Assembly: GCA_020426125.1 (NCBI GenBank)
Contig: JAGQQQ010000206.1
Span: 1-9,197, forward strand
Reading direction: 5' to 3'
From: Planctomycetaceae bacterium
GTDB lineage: Bacteria; Planctomycetota; Planctomycetia; Planctomycetales; Planctomycetaceae
DNA: 9,197 bases
The notes beneath the pieces were generated by a model. It had not been told where the DNA came from, made no database searches, and worked only from the letters and a program-made list of their open reading frames with translations. Of the stretch, positions 1-6,602 are shown piece after piece (positions within the stretch are counted from its first letter, which is position 1; each line of letters opens with the position of its first letter). The translations under genes were made by a program, and so were the position numbers.

Positions 1-66
1 TGATCGTGGAAGCTTCAAGTGCGGATGCGTGGACTCAATGCCGAACCGCTTCCTCCAGATCGCCAT
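1..66 (-). CDS. Possible N-terminus of an unidentified gene running off the left edge
   Basis: An ATG at 66-64 on the minus strand opens a reading frame with no stop to the window edge (22 codons, beginning MAIWRKRFGIESTHP). It is preceded about 6 nt upstream by GAGGAGG, the strongest Shine-Dalgarno match in the window, and most codons end in G or C. The fragment is basic and has no recognisable motif. It is too short to identify, and no function is proposed. It lies downstream of the sigma-factor remnant on the same strand, separated by about 180 nt of non-coding sequence that contains hairpins. It could equally be a chance ORF. Confidence 0.25.
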   Translation of the reverse strand, partial: MAIWRKRFGIESTHPHLKLPRS

Positions 67-246
67 TCCGTGCCTCCTCGTCTGTTGCGGAAGTCAACCA
101 GATCAAGAGTTTCTACTTTCGTTCGTGGACAGACTGGAGTTATTCAGCTTCCCTTACTTCCGGTTCAACGCGTTTGCATGAGCGTCAGAGGAAAACGAGC
201 CTCTGCTCTGACTCAACAGACGGGGGATCGCCCCGTCCCCTTCACC
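67..246. other. Gene-free stretch upstream of the left-edge ORF
   Basis: No convincing protein is seen in either strand. The plus-strand frames that cross it are Ser/Arg-rich with no family character. It holds part of the three-arm hairpin described separately and, at its left end, the purine-rich Shine-Dalgarno of the left-edge ORF. If that ORF is real, this stretch is its 5' leader. Nothing else is visible in it. Confidence 0.4.
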
Positions 247-300
247 TCAGCCTTCAAAAGCCTGTGAAAGGCCGAGCTGACGGCGAGACGGACGGGGCGA
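219..300. repeat. Three-arm inverted repeat able to form alternative hairpins
   Basis: GACGGGG (219-225), loop GATCG (226-230) and CCCCGTC (231-237) form a short perfect hairpin. The right part of this also pairs with a distant arm: TCGCCCCGTCC (228-238) is perfectly complementary to GGACGGGGCGA (290-300), an 11-bp stem around 51 nt. Partial inner pairing exists, for example CTCAGC with GCTGA. The two stems share bases, so only one can form at a time. No T-run follows either stem, so neither is a standard intrinsic terminator. On the minus strand it sits between an exact TTGACA (333-328) and the left-edge ORF. Confidence 0.5.
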
Positions 301-699
301 AAGAAGATCACAGACAGAATCCCTGATTGTCAAAGGATTTACGGCTGCGCTCACAATTCCGCGTTGAGCCCAAACTTCTAACGAGGTGCTTACGTCGCCA
401 CCTCGTTTGATTCGCTTCCGACATCGAACCACGTCAATCAGGATTCTTCGCATGGCCTCGGCCGCGGCACCAAAGAAGTGGCGACGATTTCGCCATGCCA
501 TGGACTCGCCATCACCAACCAAACGCAAATAGGCCTCATGAACCAGAGCGGTCGCCTGCAAGGAATTGCCAGTCAACTCGTTGGCCAGATGGGCCGCGGC
601 GATTTGTCAGAGTTCGTCAGACACCAACGTCAACAGTTCAGAAGTGGCGTTGGAGTCCCCCCCTACCAATCTCATCAGAATTCGCGTCACATCGGCCAT
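247..699 (-). pseudogene. Degenerate ECF sigma factor (TIGR02999-like), in-frame stop and no region 4
   Basis: From an ATG at 699 the frame reads MADVTRILMRLVGGDSNATS, then a stop where the family has Arg in its conserved DELR motif: the TGA at 609-607 follows SDEL. The same frame then continues with strong family motifs: AAAHLANE, LQATALVHEAYLRLV, HFFGAAAEAMRRILID and KRGG, ending near 397. These cover the N-terminus and the region 2 core of the ECF sigma factors common in Planctomycetes. Beyond KRGG the frame runs on to a stop at 247 without family character. The C-terminal region 4 helix-turn-helix is not seen in this frame, nor did I recognise it in the other minus frames. A working protein of this family is usually about 180-190 residues. 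CGA to TGA is a single transition, so the stop looks recent, but loss of region 4 means reversion would not restore a sigma factor. I infer a dead gene. Confidence 0.8.
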
Positions 700-726
700 T
701 GGAATTCCATGTCGCCGCCGTTTCCA

Positions 727-817
727 GCGATGTCGACTCAGGTCGCCGATCGGCTGTTTTCAATGTTGTAGTTTTTCCATGCGTCAGCGCGCCTGGCATG
801 CCGACATCGCGTCAGCG
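727..817. repeat. Cluster of short direct and inverted repeats in the spacer after the GH2 gene
   Basis: In the 242-nt spacer between the GH2 stop and the sigma remnant, the 9-bp GCGTCAGCG occurs twice (781-789 and 809-817), flanking the palindrome GGCATGCC (795-802) with spacers of 5 and 6 nt. Also, GCGATGTCG (727-735) is the reverse complement of CGACATCGC (802-810). The arrangement could be an operator or a folded RNA, but such short repeats can arise by chance. No promoter with good -35 and -10 boxes is evident, and the spacer shows no terminator with a T-run. Confidence 0.3.
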
Positions 818-941
818 AACCGTACACACCAAATGGTCCTTTTGCATGTGCACGGAGGCCACAACGTTAGGAGCATGAAATTCCATTGCCGGGCATCTTT
901 GTAACCAAAACTTGCCACGGAATACCTGGAGGGATCTTTGA

Positions 942-3203
942 TTAGTGGCCGGTCACACGCTCGTGGAGATTCGCGAGGTCTTTGGCGGGGATCTTGATGA
1001 CCTTGCGGTCGTAGGTCATCAGGCCGTTGATCTCGCCTTCGACGTCGGTGGTCTGAGTGTAGACCCCTGCGGCGATTCCCTGCTGTTTGAGTTCCAGTAG
1101 TTTCTCGATGGATGTCACGTACCGCTGTTTGTATTCGGCTTCATTTTGGGGAAGGCCACCGTAGCCCCAGTTGCGGCGATTGGCGTCCCAGAGATGTTCA
1201 CGGACGGGATACCCGTGTCCGCCGAACTCCCCGACGACCAGAATGAAATCCCCAAACCGGTCCTGATCAAAGGGGAAATCGGGATGCGGATAACTGTGAT
1301 GATCCGCGATATCCCCCACCGGCCAGAAATTGCCTCCGCTGGCGACGTTGACGAGACGGGAGGGATCCCGCTTCACGGTCCACTCGCCAACTTCCATGGT
1401 TCGATGTTGTCCCCACGCCTCGTTAAACGGCACCCAGACCACGATGCTGGGGTGGCTTTCCAAGTTGTCGATCATCCGTTCGAGTTCGACCATGTACTGG
1501 TTATGATATTGGTCGGGCCAGTCGGCATCTTGGGGATGGGGCTGCATCCGCGTCCAAGGGGGATTGTGGCCAGCGCTCACCTGATCCTGCCAAACCATCA
1601 TTCCCAGGCGGTCGCAGTGATAATAGTAACGTCGTGGTTCGACTTTGATGTGCTTGCGGATCATGTTGAATCCGGCCGCTTTCAAGTATTCGATGTCAAA
1701 CAGCATCCCTTTATCCGAGGGCGGAGTCAGCAGGCCATCGGGCCACCATCCCTGATCGAGCGGCCCCCAATGGAAGATCGTTTCTCCATTGAGCGTGAAC
1801 CGCCAGTGCCCCTCGGCATCCTGCGTTTTGCCAACCGTGCGGATACCGGCATAGGACTTGACCGTGTCGATGGTCTCTCCAACATCGTCGATCAACGAGA
1901 CGGTCAGCGGATAGAGATGCGGCGAGTCGGGCGACCAGAGTTGCGGGCTTTTCACCTTGAGCGTGATTTCGCCGTCTGAACTGTTGCCGACGATTTCGTG
2001 ATCACCATCATAGACGGTGACGACGACTTTCGCTGCGGCTTCGCCGACCGTCTCCACATTCACGGTGATCGTCCCCTCGCTCGCATCGGTGCGGATCGTC
2101 AAATCCTCGATGTATTGCTGAGGAACCGACTCCATCCAGACGGTTTGCCAGATGCCGGTGACCTGCGTGTACCAGATTCCGCGTGGGTTGAGCGTTTGTT
2201 TGCCGTTGAGTTGCCACGCCTCGGTGTCGTCTTCCACGCGGACGGTGAGTGTGTTGCTCCCCGTTTGGACATGATCCGTGATGTCCAAGGCAAACGGCGT
2301 GTGCCCTCCGACATGTTCGCCGACTGACGTCCCGTTGACGAACACCTCACAGCGATAGTCGACCGCTTCGAAGTTCAGCAGAAGCCGCTTGTCCTTCGCG
2401 TTTTGGGTGACGGGGAAGTCCCTTGTGTACCACAGGGCTTCGTCCGGTTCGATCAGACGTTGAACTCCGCTCAGTTTCGATTCCGGGGAAAACGGCACCA
2501 GGATTTGCCCCATCCACTCCTTGGGAATCTCGGTGACGGAGTCTTCGGTCACGGCATACTGCCAGTGGCCGTTCAGGTTTGTCCAGTTGTCGCGCTCCAT
2601 CTGCGGGCGGGGGTATTCCGTCCACGCATTGTCGGGAGTGACATCGGCGCCCCACTTCGTGATCAGTTCGGACTGAAACGGCGTCGTGTTGCGTTCCGCC
2701 GGGGGGAGTTCGGGAACGTTGTCGGCGTCAACCAAGTGGACGTCGATGAACTGTCCGCCCCCCGTTTGACGGCAATGCACCGCCAGCACATTGGCTCCCT
2801 TTTTGATCGCGTCGTGGTGCTTCGCGTCGATGGGGACCACGCGATACTCGGTGATATAGCCGCTCAACTTCGCGATCTGGGTGCCGTTCAGATAGACCTC
2901 AGCATCCTCATCGTGGTGGATCAACAGCGCTGGTTTTTGGGGAACTTCCGTGACTTCGATCGTTTTCCGAAGCCAGATGTCATTCGAGTCCCAGTACGTG
3001 CCCACGCGGGAACCTGGGGTGTCCGGTGTCCCAAAGCCTCCCGGGCCTTCGACCCAGCGACTGTCGTCAAAGTCCGGCTGCATCCACCGCTTGGGGGGCT
3101 GTCGACGGTTGAACTTCCAGGTGTCCACAATCGGGATATCCGCCAAAGCGCTGGAAACGCAGGCAAACAGGATCAGGGTCACAATGGGAAAACGGGCGAG
3201 CAT
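942..3203 (-). CDS. Secreted glycoside hydrolase family 2 enzyme (beta-galactosidase/beta-glucuronidase-like)
   Basis: A 753-residue retaining glycosidase of family GH2. Residues 1-21 form a Sec signal peptide with a likely signal peptidase I cut after SALA. Residues about 22-160 are an extra N-terminal beta-sandwich (PDFDDSRW, WLRKTIEV, AEVYLNGTQIA) of the carbohydrate-binding, jelly-roll type. Residues about 195-360 are the usual GH2 sugar-binding domain (LNGHWQYAV, WYTRDFPV, VFVNGTSVGEHVGGHTPF). About 362-455 is the Ig-like domain (SPQLWSPDSPHLYPLTV). About 456-750 is the TIM barrel. The acid/base is Glu595 in VPFNEAWGQ and the nucleophile is probably Glu659 in VVGEFGG, so it should be active. 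The typical GxNRHE stretch is replaced by HWGPLDQGWWPDG, so substrate is unlikely to be that of LacZ. The LacZ C-terminal domains are absent. The ATG at 3203 is chosen because the signal peptide begins there; only a weak GGAA lies upstream. It follows the symporter gene by 62 nt. It probably acts in the periplasm, or at or beyond the cell surface. Confidence 0.9.
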   Translation of the reverse strand: MLARFPIVTLILFACVSSALADIPIVDTWKFNRRQPPKRWMQPDFDDSRWVEGPGGFGTPDTPGSRVGTYWDSNDIWLRKTIEVTEVPQKPALLIHHDEDAEVYLNGTQIAKLSGYITEYRVVPIDAKHHDAIKKGANVLAVHCRQTGGGQFIDVHLVDADNVPELPPAERNTTPFQSELITKWGADVTPDNAWTEYPRPQMERDNWTNLNGHWQYAVTEDSVTEIPKEWMGQILVPFSPESKLSGVQRLIEPDEALWYTRDFPVTQNAKDKRLLLNFEAVDYRCEVFVNGTSVGEHVGGHTPFALDITDHVQTGSNTLTVRVEDDTEAWQLNGKQTLNPRGIWYTQVTGIWQTVWMESVPQQYIEDLTIRTDASEGTITVNVETVGEAAAKVVVTVYDGDHEIVGNSSDGEITLKVKSPQLWSPDSPHLYPLTVSLIDDVGETIDTVKSYAGIRTVGKTQDAEGHWRFTLNGETIFHWGPLDQGWWPDGLLTPPSDKGMLFDIEYLKAAGFNMIRKHIKVEPRRYYYHCDRLGMMVWQDQVSAGHNPPWTRMQPHPQDADWPDQYHNQYMVELERMIDNLESHPSIVVWVPFNEAWGQHRTMEVGEWTVKRDPSRLVNVASGGNFWPVGDIADHHSYPHPDFPFDQDRFGDFILVVGEFGGHGYPVREHLWDANRRNWGYGGLPQNEAEYKQRYVTSIEKLLELKQQGIAAGVYTQTTDVEGEINGLMTYDRKVIKIPAKDLANLHERVTGH

Positions 3204-3265
3204 CGCAATTCCAGTGACAAATGGAGCGTGGAATCAAAAAGCGGTGATTGAACGAAATGGGTTGC

Positions 3266-4699
3266 CTAGATTAACCCCTCTTCCGCTTCGGCGGCCGCGA
3301 CTTCGCCTTCAGTGACTTCCGTTTTCCCAACCGACCGGTCGTGGAACATCAGGACGAACAGCACCATGATCACACCGGCAAACGCGGCGGGGATGCCCCA
3401 GAGCGGCTTCCATTCGATCGCTGCGAGTTCATCGTGCCGCAATTGCTTGCGTTCCGCTTTCAGTTGGTCGAGCTGCTCCTGGGGAGCGCCTGCATCATCG
3501 GCGGCCTGAATCTCGGCAGTTTTCGCCGTAACTTGAGCGTTGATCTCTTTCGACTTTGCCGTTGTGTACATCCCCTCAATCATCCCAGCGGTTTGCGCAC
3601 CGATGAGCATCCCAACGCCGAGTGTTAGCATGACCAGCAGCCCTTGCGCCTGGGCACGGATCGGCTGCGGTGCTTTGCGGTCGGTGTAGATTTGGCCGGT
3701 CACGAAGAAAAAGTCGTAGCAGATGCCGTGCAGCAGGATGCCAACAAGGACCATCCAGTGAACTTCGGACGGGGCTCCAATCGCGAACAACACATATCGG
3801 GCAACCCAGGCGAGCATCCCGAATGCCAGCATCCACTTCACTCCCAAACGAGCGAAGAAGAGCGGCATGACGAGCATGAAAAAGATTTCGGAGACCTGTC
3901 CAAGTGCCATGGTGGCCCCGATCACGTCTCCCAGTTGCAGGAGTGCTTGGAGTGACTGGATGAATCCGTATTGGCTGAAGTCCACCAACTCCGCGACGCG
4001 GCTGGCGATCTGGTAGTAGAACGCGAGCGGAATACAGATCAGCATCGAAGAGACGATAAAGACGAGATAGTTCCAGTCTTTGAGCAGCACCAAAGCGTCA
4101 AGTCCGAGAATCTCACGGACGGAGACTTTGCCGGTCGTGGTCGGAGGAGTCGATGGCAAGAAGAAGCTAAAGACCCCCAAAATTGCCCCGGCAATCGCAG
4201 TTAGTTTGAACATATCAATGGTGGTCCCCCAACCGTTCAAACTCAGGATCACCCCGGCCACGATCCAGCCGATGGTTCCAAACACGCGAATGTAGGGGAA
4301 CTCTTTCTCAGGATCGCTCATATTCCGCATGGCCACCGTGTTCGACAGGGCCAATGTGGGGTAATAACAGAGCATATGGCCGAAGAACACCGTGTTAATG
4401 AGTGCCGGACTCGGATCCGCGACGGTCATGAGCGTGGTCGCGTAGTACATACATCCGGCCCCGATCAGATGCATGACGCCCAGGACGATTTGCCCTGGAA
4501 AAAAACGGTCCGCGATCATCCCGACAAACAGCGGAGCGATCAGTCCCGCAATCGGCCCGACGGAATACGTCCAGCCGAAATCGGTGGCCCCGAACCCGAT
4601 TGATCCCAAATAAATCGGAGCGGTGACATACCAGGATCCCCAGATAAAGAACTGGAGAAACATCATGATCGACAGGCGAACGAAATTCAGGCTGTTCAT
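3266..4699 (-). CDS. Nucleoside/sugar:H+ symporter, MFS NupG/XapB/YegT family
   Basis: A 477-residue, 12-helix inner-membrane transporter of the nucleoside:H+ symporter family (PF03825). Similarity to E. coli NupG is evident along the chain: LQFFIWGSWYVT in helix 1 (residues 15-26), ADRFF after helix 2, YPTLALSNTVAMRNM (113-127), FPYIRVFGTIGW (134-145), GQVSEIFFMLVMPLFFARLG (267-286) and YDFFFVTGQIYTDRKAP (328-344) with IRAQAQG (347-353). It is longer than the roughly 418-425 residues of E. coli members, mainly through a charged helical insert at about 380-430 between helices 11 and 12, and it ends in an acidic tail. The family imports nucleosides, and several planctomycete members sit beside sugar hydrolases, so the substrate could be a glycoside or sugar. 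It lies 62 nt upstream of the GH2 gene and 55 nt downstream of the Nramp-like gene. No Shine-Dalgarno is visible before the ATG. Confidence 0.9.
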   Translation of the reverse strand: MNSLNFVRLSIMMFLQFFIWGSWYVTAPIYLGSIGFGATDFGWTYSVGPIAGLIAPLFVGMIADRFFPGQIVLGVMHLIGAGCMYYATTLMTVADPSPALINTVFFGHMLCYYPTLALSNTVAMRNMSDPEKEFPYIRVFGTIGWIVAGVILSLNGWGTTIDMFKLTAIAGAILGVFSFFLPSTPPTTTGKVSVREILGLDALVLLKDWNYLVFIVSSMLICIPLAFYYQIASRVAELVDFSQYGFIQSLQALLQLGDVIGATMALGQVSEIFFMLVMPLFFARLGVKWMLAFGMLAWVARYVLFAIGAPSEVHWMVLVGILLHGICYDFFFVTGQIYTDRKAPQPIRAQAQGLLVMLTLGVGMLIGAQTAGMIEGMYTTAKSKEINAQVTAKTAEIQAADDAGAPQEQLDQLKAERKQLRHDELAAIEWKPLWGIPAAFAGVIMVLFVLMFHDRSVGKTEVTEGEVAAAEAEEGLI

Positions 4700-4754
4700 A
4701 GTGAGGTGTTTCTAATATCGCATGAAGTGATCTAAGCAGGGCGAATTCTGGGGA

Positions 4755-6479
4755 CTATCGTTTCAACTGCCGTAGAAGCCCAACGAGAGAAGCGAGGACA
4801 ACAAATCCAAAGAGCAGGGAATATCCCACGAAGGGATTCGCACTGTTGCGGATACTCCAGTAACTCCCAAACGTTGCAAGTCCGGCGGCGAGGATCATCA
4901 GGACGTTCCAAAGCAGTCGCTTTCCGCCAACAGGCATGTAGGAGCCCATCAGGGATTTGGAGTTCATCATCAGGAAGAAGGTCCAGTAGGCGATGGGCAG
5001 CAAGACCATCCCGAACATCGAGGTCGGAACCGCAAGGTAAACGGCCGCCTGTCCCCAGAAGAACGGCCCCAGGAAGCCGGTAATCCCCGGGAGAAAGGCC
5101 CCCATCCGGCGGACTTGGCTATCATCAGGGCGGCCCAGCATTTCACAGACGGTGAACCCGTTGATCAGCATCAGAATGACGATTGTCGAGATCGCCATGC
5201 CGAGGACGCCGAGACCGAAGACCTTCTGGGCGAACCCTTTGCCTGCGATGTTCTGCAACGCATTCGCGAGGTTGTCGGCATCTCGTTTGACGAGCATCGC
5301 GGCGACGCGGCGATCTGCTTCCGGGAGGGCGGCTCGATCTTCATCCGTCGGAGTGCGATCACTGTCCGGGCCCCATTCCTGTTTGAGTCGGGAGTCCAAC
5401 AGTCCGTTGTAGTTCTTCACCATCGTGGGAGATGGCGTCGGGCCTTCCATCCCTTCCTGGTACAGTTCAAACAGACCGGCTTGAGGCTGGGCATGGAATT
5501 GAGAAGCGGCGGAGAGAACAACGCAGCTTGTCGCCAGGACGAAAGGGATGAACAACCCCGTGGAGAGGTCAAAGATGGCGAGCCCGCGAAAGTCTTTGTC
5601 CCAGCCTTTGGCCAGCATGGAATAGGGAAGCAGAAATGTCATGTTGATGCCGACGGCCGTCGCGGCGGCGGTGATCATGACGTTTTGCTGATCCCGGACG
5701 ACGAGGTCCGTCCAGAACTGAGCGAACTCTCCCGTGGTCTGAAGAATCGGTTTTAACGTATCTGCGGGCTCACCCAGGAGCCTGAAGTTAGGGATGAATC
5801 CCTGGAAGATGGCATTCCAGTCGAGAGCCCCTTCGGAGGTCATCTTGAGGACCACTCCGAAGAATGAAATCACGACGGCGGCGACCATCAGTTTGAGAAT
5901 GATTTCGAACAGCTTAATCCCCCACGATCCCGAATCGTAGAACCAGATCACCGTCCCCGCGACGAACAACAAGACGGCCGAACAGATCAGATTTTGTTGA
6001 AAGGCCGGCATCCCGGCGAAGACTTCCGGAAAGAGATTCTGAGTGATGGCCGCCTTTCCCAACGCAAACTGCGGCATGCACCAGACCAGGTTGGCCATCA
6101 GTGTCGCGATGGCCCAGCCCCAACCCAAGACAGGGTTGACGTGCTCATTGATCGCCTTGAACGGCCGTTCTCCCGTGGACAGGGTCACGTAGCCGATGGC
6201 ACTGAGCATGATCACGCCCATGATCATCGCCAACGGTTGCAGCCACATCAGGCCGTACCCCGCGAGAACGCCGAGGTACAGACTACCGGCGAGTGAGCCG
6301 CCACCAAGAGTGATCGCGCTTTGCAGCCAGCCTGGGCCGGAAAGTTTGACAAACGCTCCGAACAGCGAGAGCGTCCCCTGCTCCCGAGACGAGCGGATCA
6401 GTTCGCGATCCGCTTCCACTTGGGGGGGGGGAGCGACTTGAGAGTCCGGAGTGGGATCGGCGGCAGCGGGGTTGTCCAT
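4755..6479 (-). CDS. Nramp-related membrane transporter lacking the canonical metal-binding motifs
   Basis: A 574-residue polytopic inner-membrane protein with an Nramp-like (PF01566, LeuT-fold) start: a cytosolic tail rich in Pro and Asp, then SGPGWLQSAITLGGGSLAGS (residues 47-66), equivalent to the helix 1 segment GPG...DPGN. The metal-binding Asp and Asn of DPGN are replaced by Gly59 and Ser62. In the segment resembling helix 6 (GINMTFLLPYSML, 277-289) the usual Met-Pro-His is not seen. About 11-12 hydrophobic segments are visible. A hydrophilic loop of roughly 90 residues (about 326-415) interrupts the second half. Substrate is unknown: transport of Mn or Fe should not be assumed. The ATG at 6479 is preferred over an in-frame TTG at 6557, which would add 26 residues of Cys/Arg/Pro-rich sequence without family character. 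No Shine-Dalgarno precedes it. A run of ten C falls in codons 17-20. It lies between the GH38-like and symporter genes on the same strand. Confidence 0.75.
   Translation of the reverse strand: MDNPAAADPTPDSQVAPPPQVEADRELIRSSREQGTLSLFGAFVKLSGPGWLQSAITLGGGSLAGSLYLGVLAGYGLMWLQPLAMIMGVIMLSAIGYVTLSTGERPFKAINEHVNPVLGWGWAIATLMANLVWCMPQFALGKAAITQNLFPEVFAGMPAFQQNLICSAVLLFVAGTVIWFYDSGSWGIKLFEIILKLMVAAVVISFFGVVLKMTSEGALDWNAIFQGFIPNFRLLGEPADTLKPILQTTGEFAQFWTDLVVRDQQNVMITAAATAVGINMTFLLPYSMLAKGWDKDFRGLAIFDLSTGLFIPFVLATSCVVLSAASQFHAQPQAGLFELYQEGMEGPTPSPTMVKNYNGLLDSRLKQEWGPDSDRTPTDEDRAALPEADRRVAAMLVKRDADNLANALQNIAGKGFAQKVFGLGVLGMAISTIVILMLINGFTVCEMLGRPDDSQVRRMGAFLPGITGFLGPFFWGQAAVYLAVPTSMFGMVLLPIAYWTFFLMMNSKSLMGSYMPVGGKRLLWNVLMILAAGLATFGSYWSIRNSANPFVGYSLLFGFVVLASLVGLLRQLKR
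6422..6431 (-). repeat. Ten-base homopolymer (C10 on the coding strand) inside the Nramp-like gene
   Basis: Ten consecutive G on the plus strand read as C10 on the coding strand and encode Pro17-Pro19 and the first base of Gln20 of the Nramp-like transporter. It is the longest single-base run I see in the window. Tracts of this length near the 5' end of a gene are prone to slippage, which would switch the frame off. Confidence 0.8.
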
Positions 6480-6534
6480 GGAATCAGATTGTCTGCGGCA
6501 GGGGACGAATGAAGGGGTTTCGATCGATTCGGGA

Positions 6535-6547
6535 CACCGTATCGGTG
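6535..6547. repeat. Small hairpin between the GH38-like and Nramp-like genes
   Basis: CACCG, loop TAT, CGGTG forms a 5-bp perfect stem inside the 123-nt gap. No T-run follows on the minus strand, so it is not a standard terminator. It could slow or protect a shared transcript, or be chance. The rest of this gap shows no convincing promoter. Confidence 0.3.
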
Positions 6548-6602
6548 ATCGGCACAAACGGCAAGCGTCTGACTTCTGATCAGCACACTTGAGAGTGAGC
6601 GG

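Noticed and set aside
219..300. Intrinsic terminator at the GC-rich inverted repeat
   Set aside because: Neither strand has a T-run after the stem.
6..326. Plus-strand ORFs at 6-326 and 19-267
   Set aside because: Ser/Arg-rich, no recognisable domain, no Shine-Dalgarno, and they cross the inverted repeats. Probably chance ORFs.
607..609. The in-frame TGA of the sigma factor as selenocysteine or programmed read-through
   Set aside because: The family residue here is Arg, the change is a simple CGA to TGA, and region 4 is missing as well, so decay is simpler.
1146..3251. Two long plus-strand ORFs of about 280 codons (1146-1979 and 2403-3251) opposite the GH2 gene
   Set aside because: They lie antisense to a well-supported GH2 gene, show Arg/His/Asp/Val-rich composition typical of the reverse strand of GC-rich genes, and carry no family motif.
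5115..5756. A 213-codon plus-strand ORF opposite the Nramp-like gene
   Set aside because: Antisense shadow of a membrane protein gene; its composition is hydrophilic and motif-free.
6480..6557. Upstream TTG start that would lengthen the Nramp-like protein by 26 residues
   Set aside because: The added residues (rich in Cys, Arg, Pro and Ser) have no family resemblance, and an ATG follows at 6479 just before a plausible cytosolic tail.
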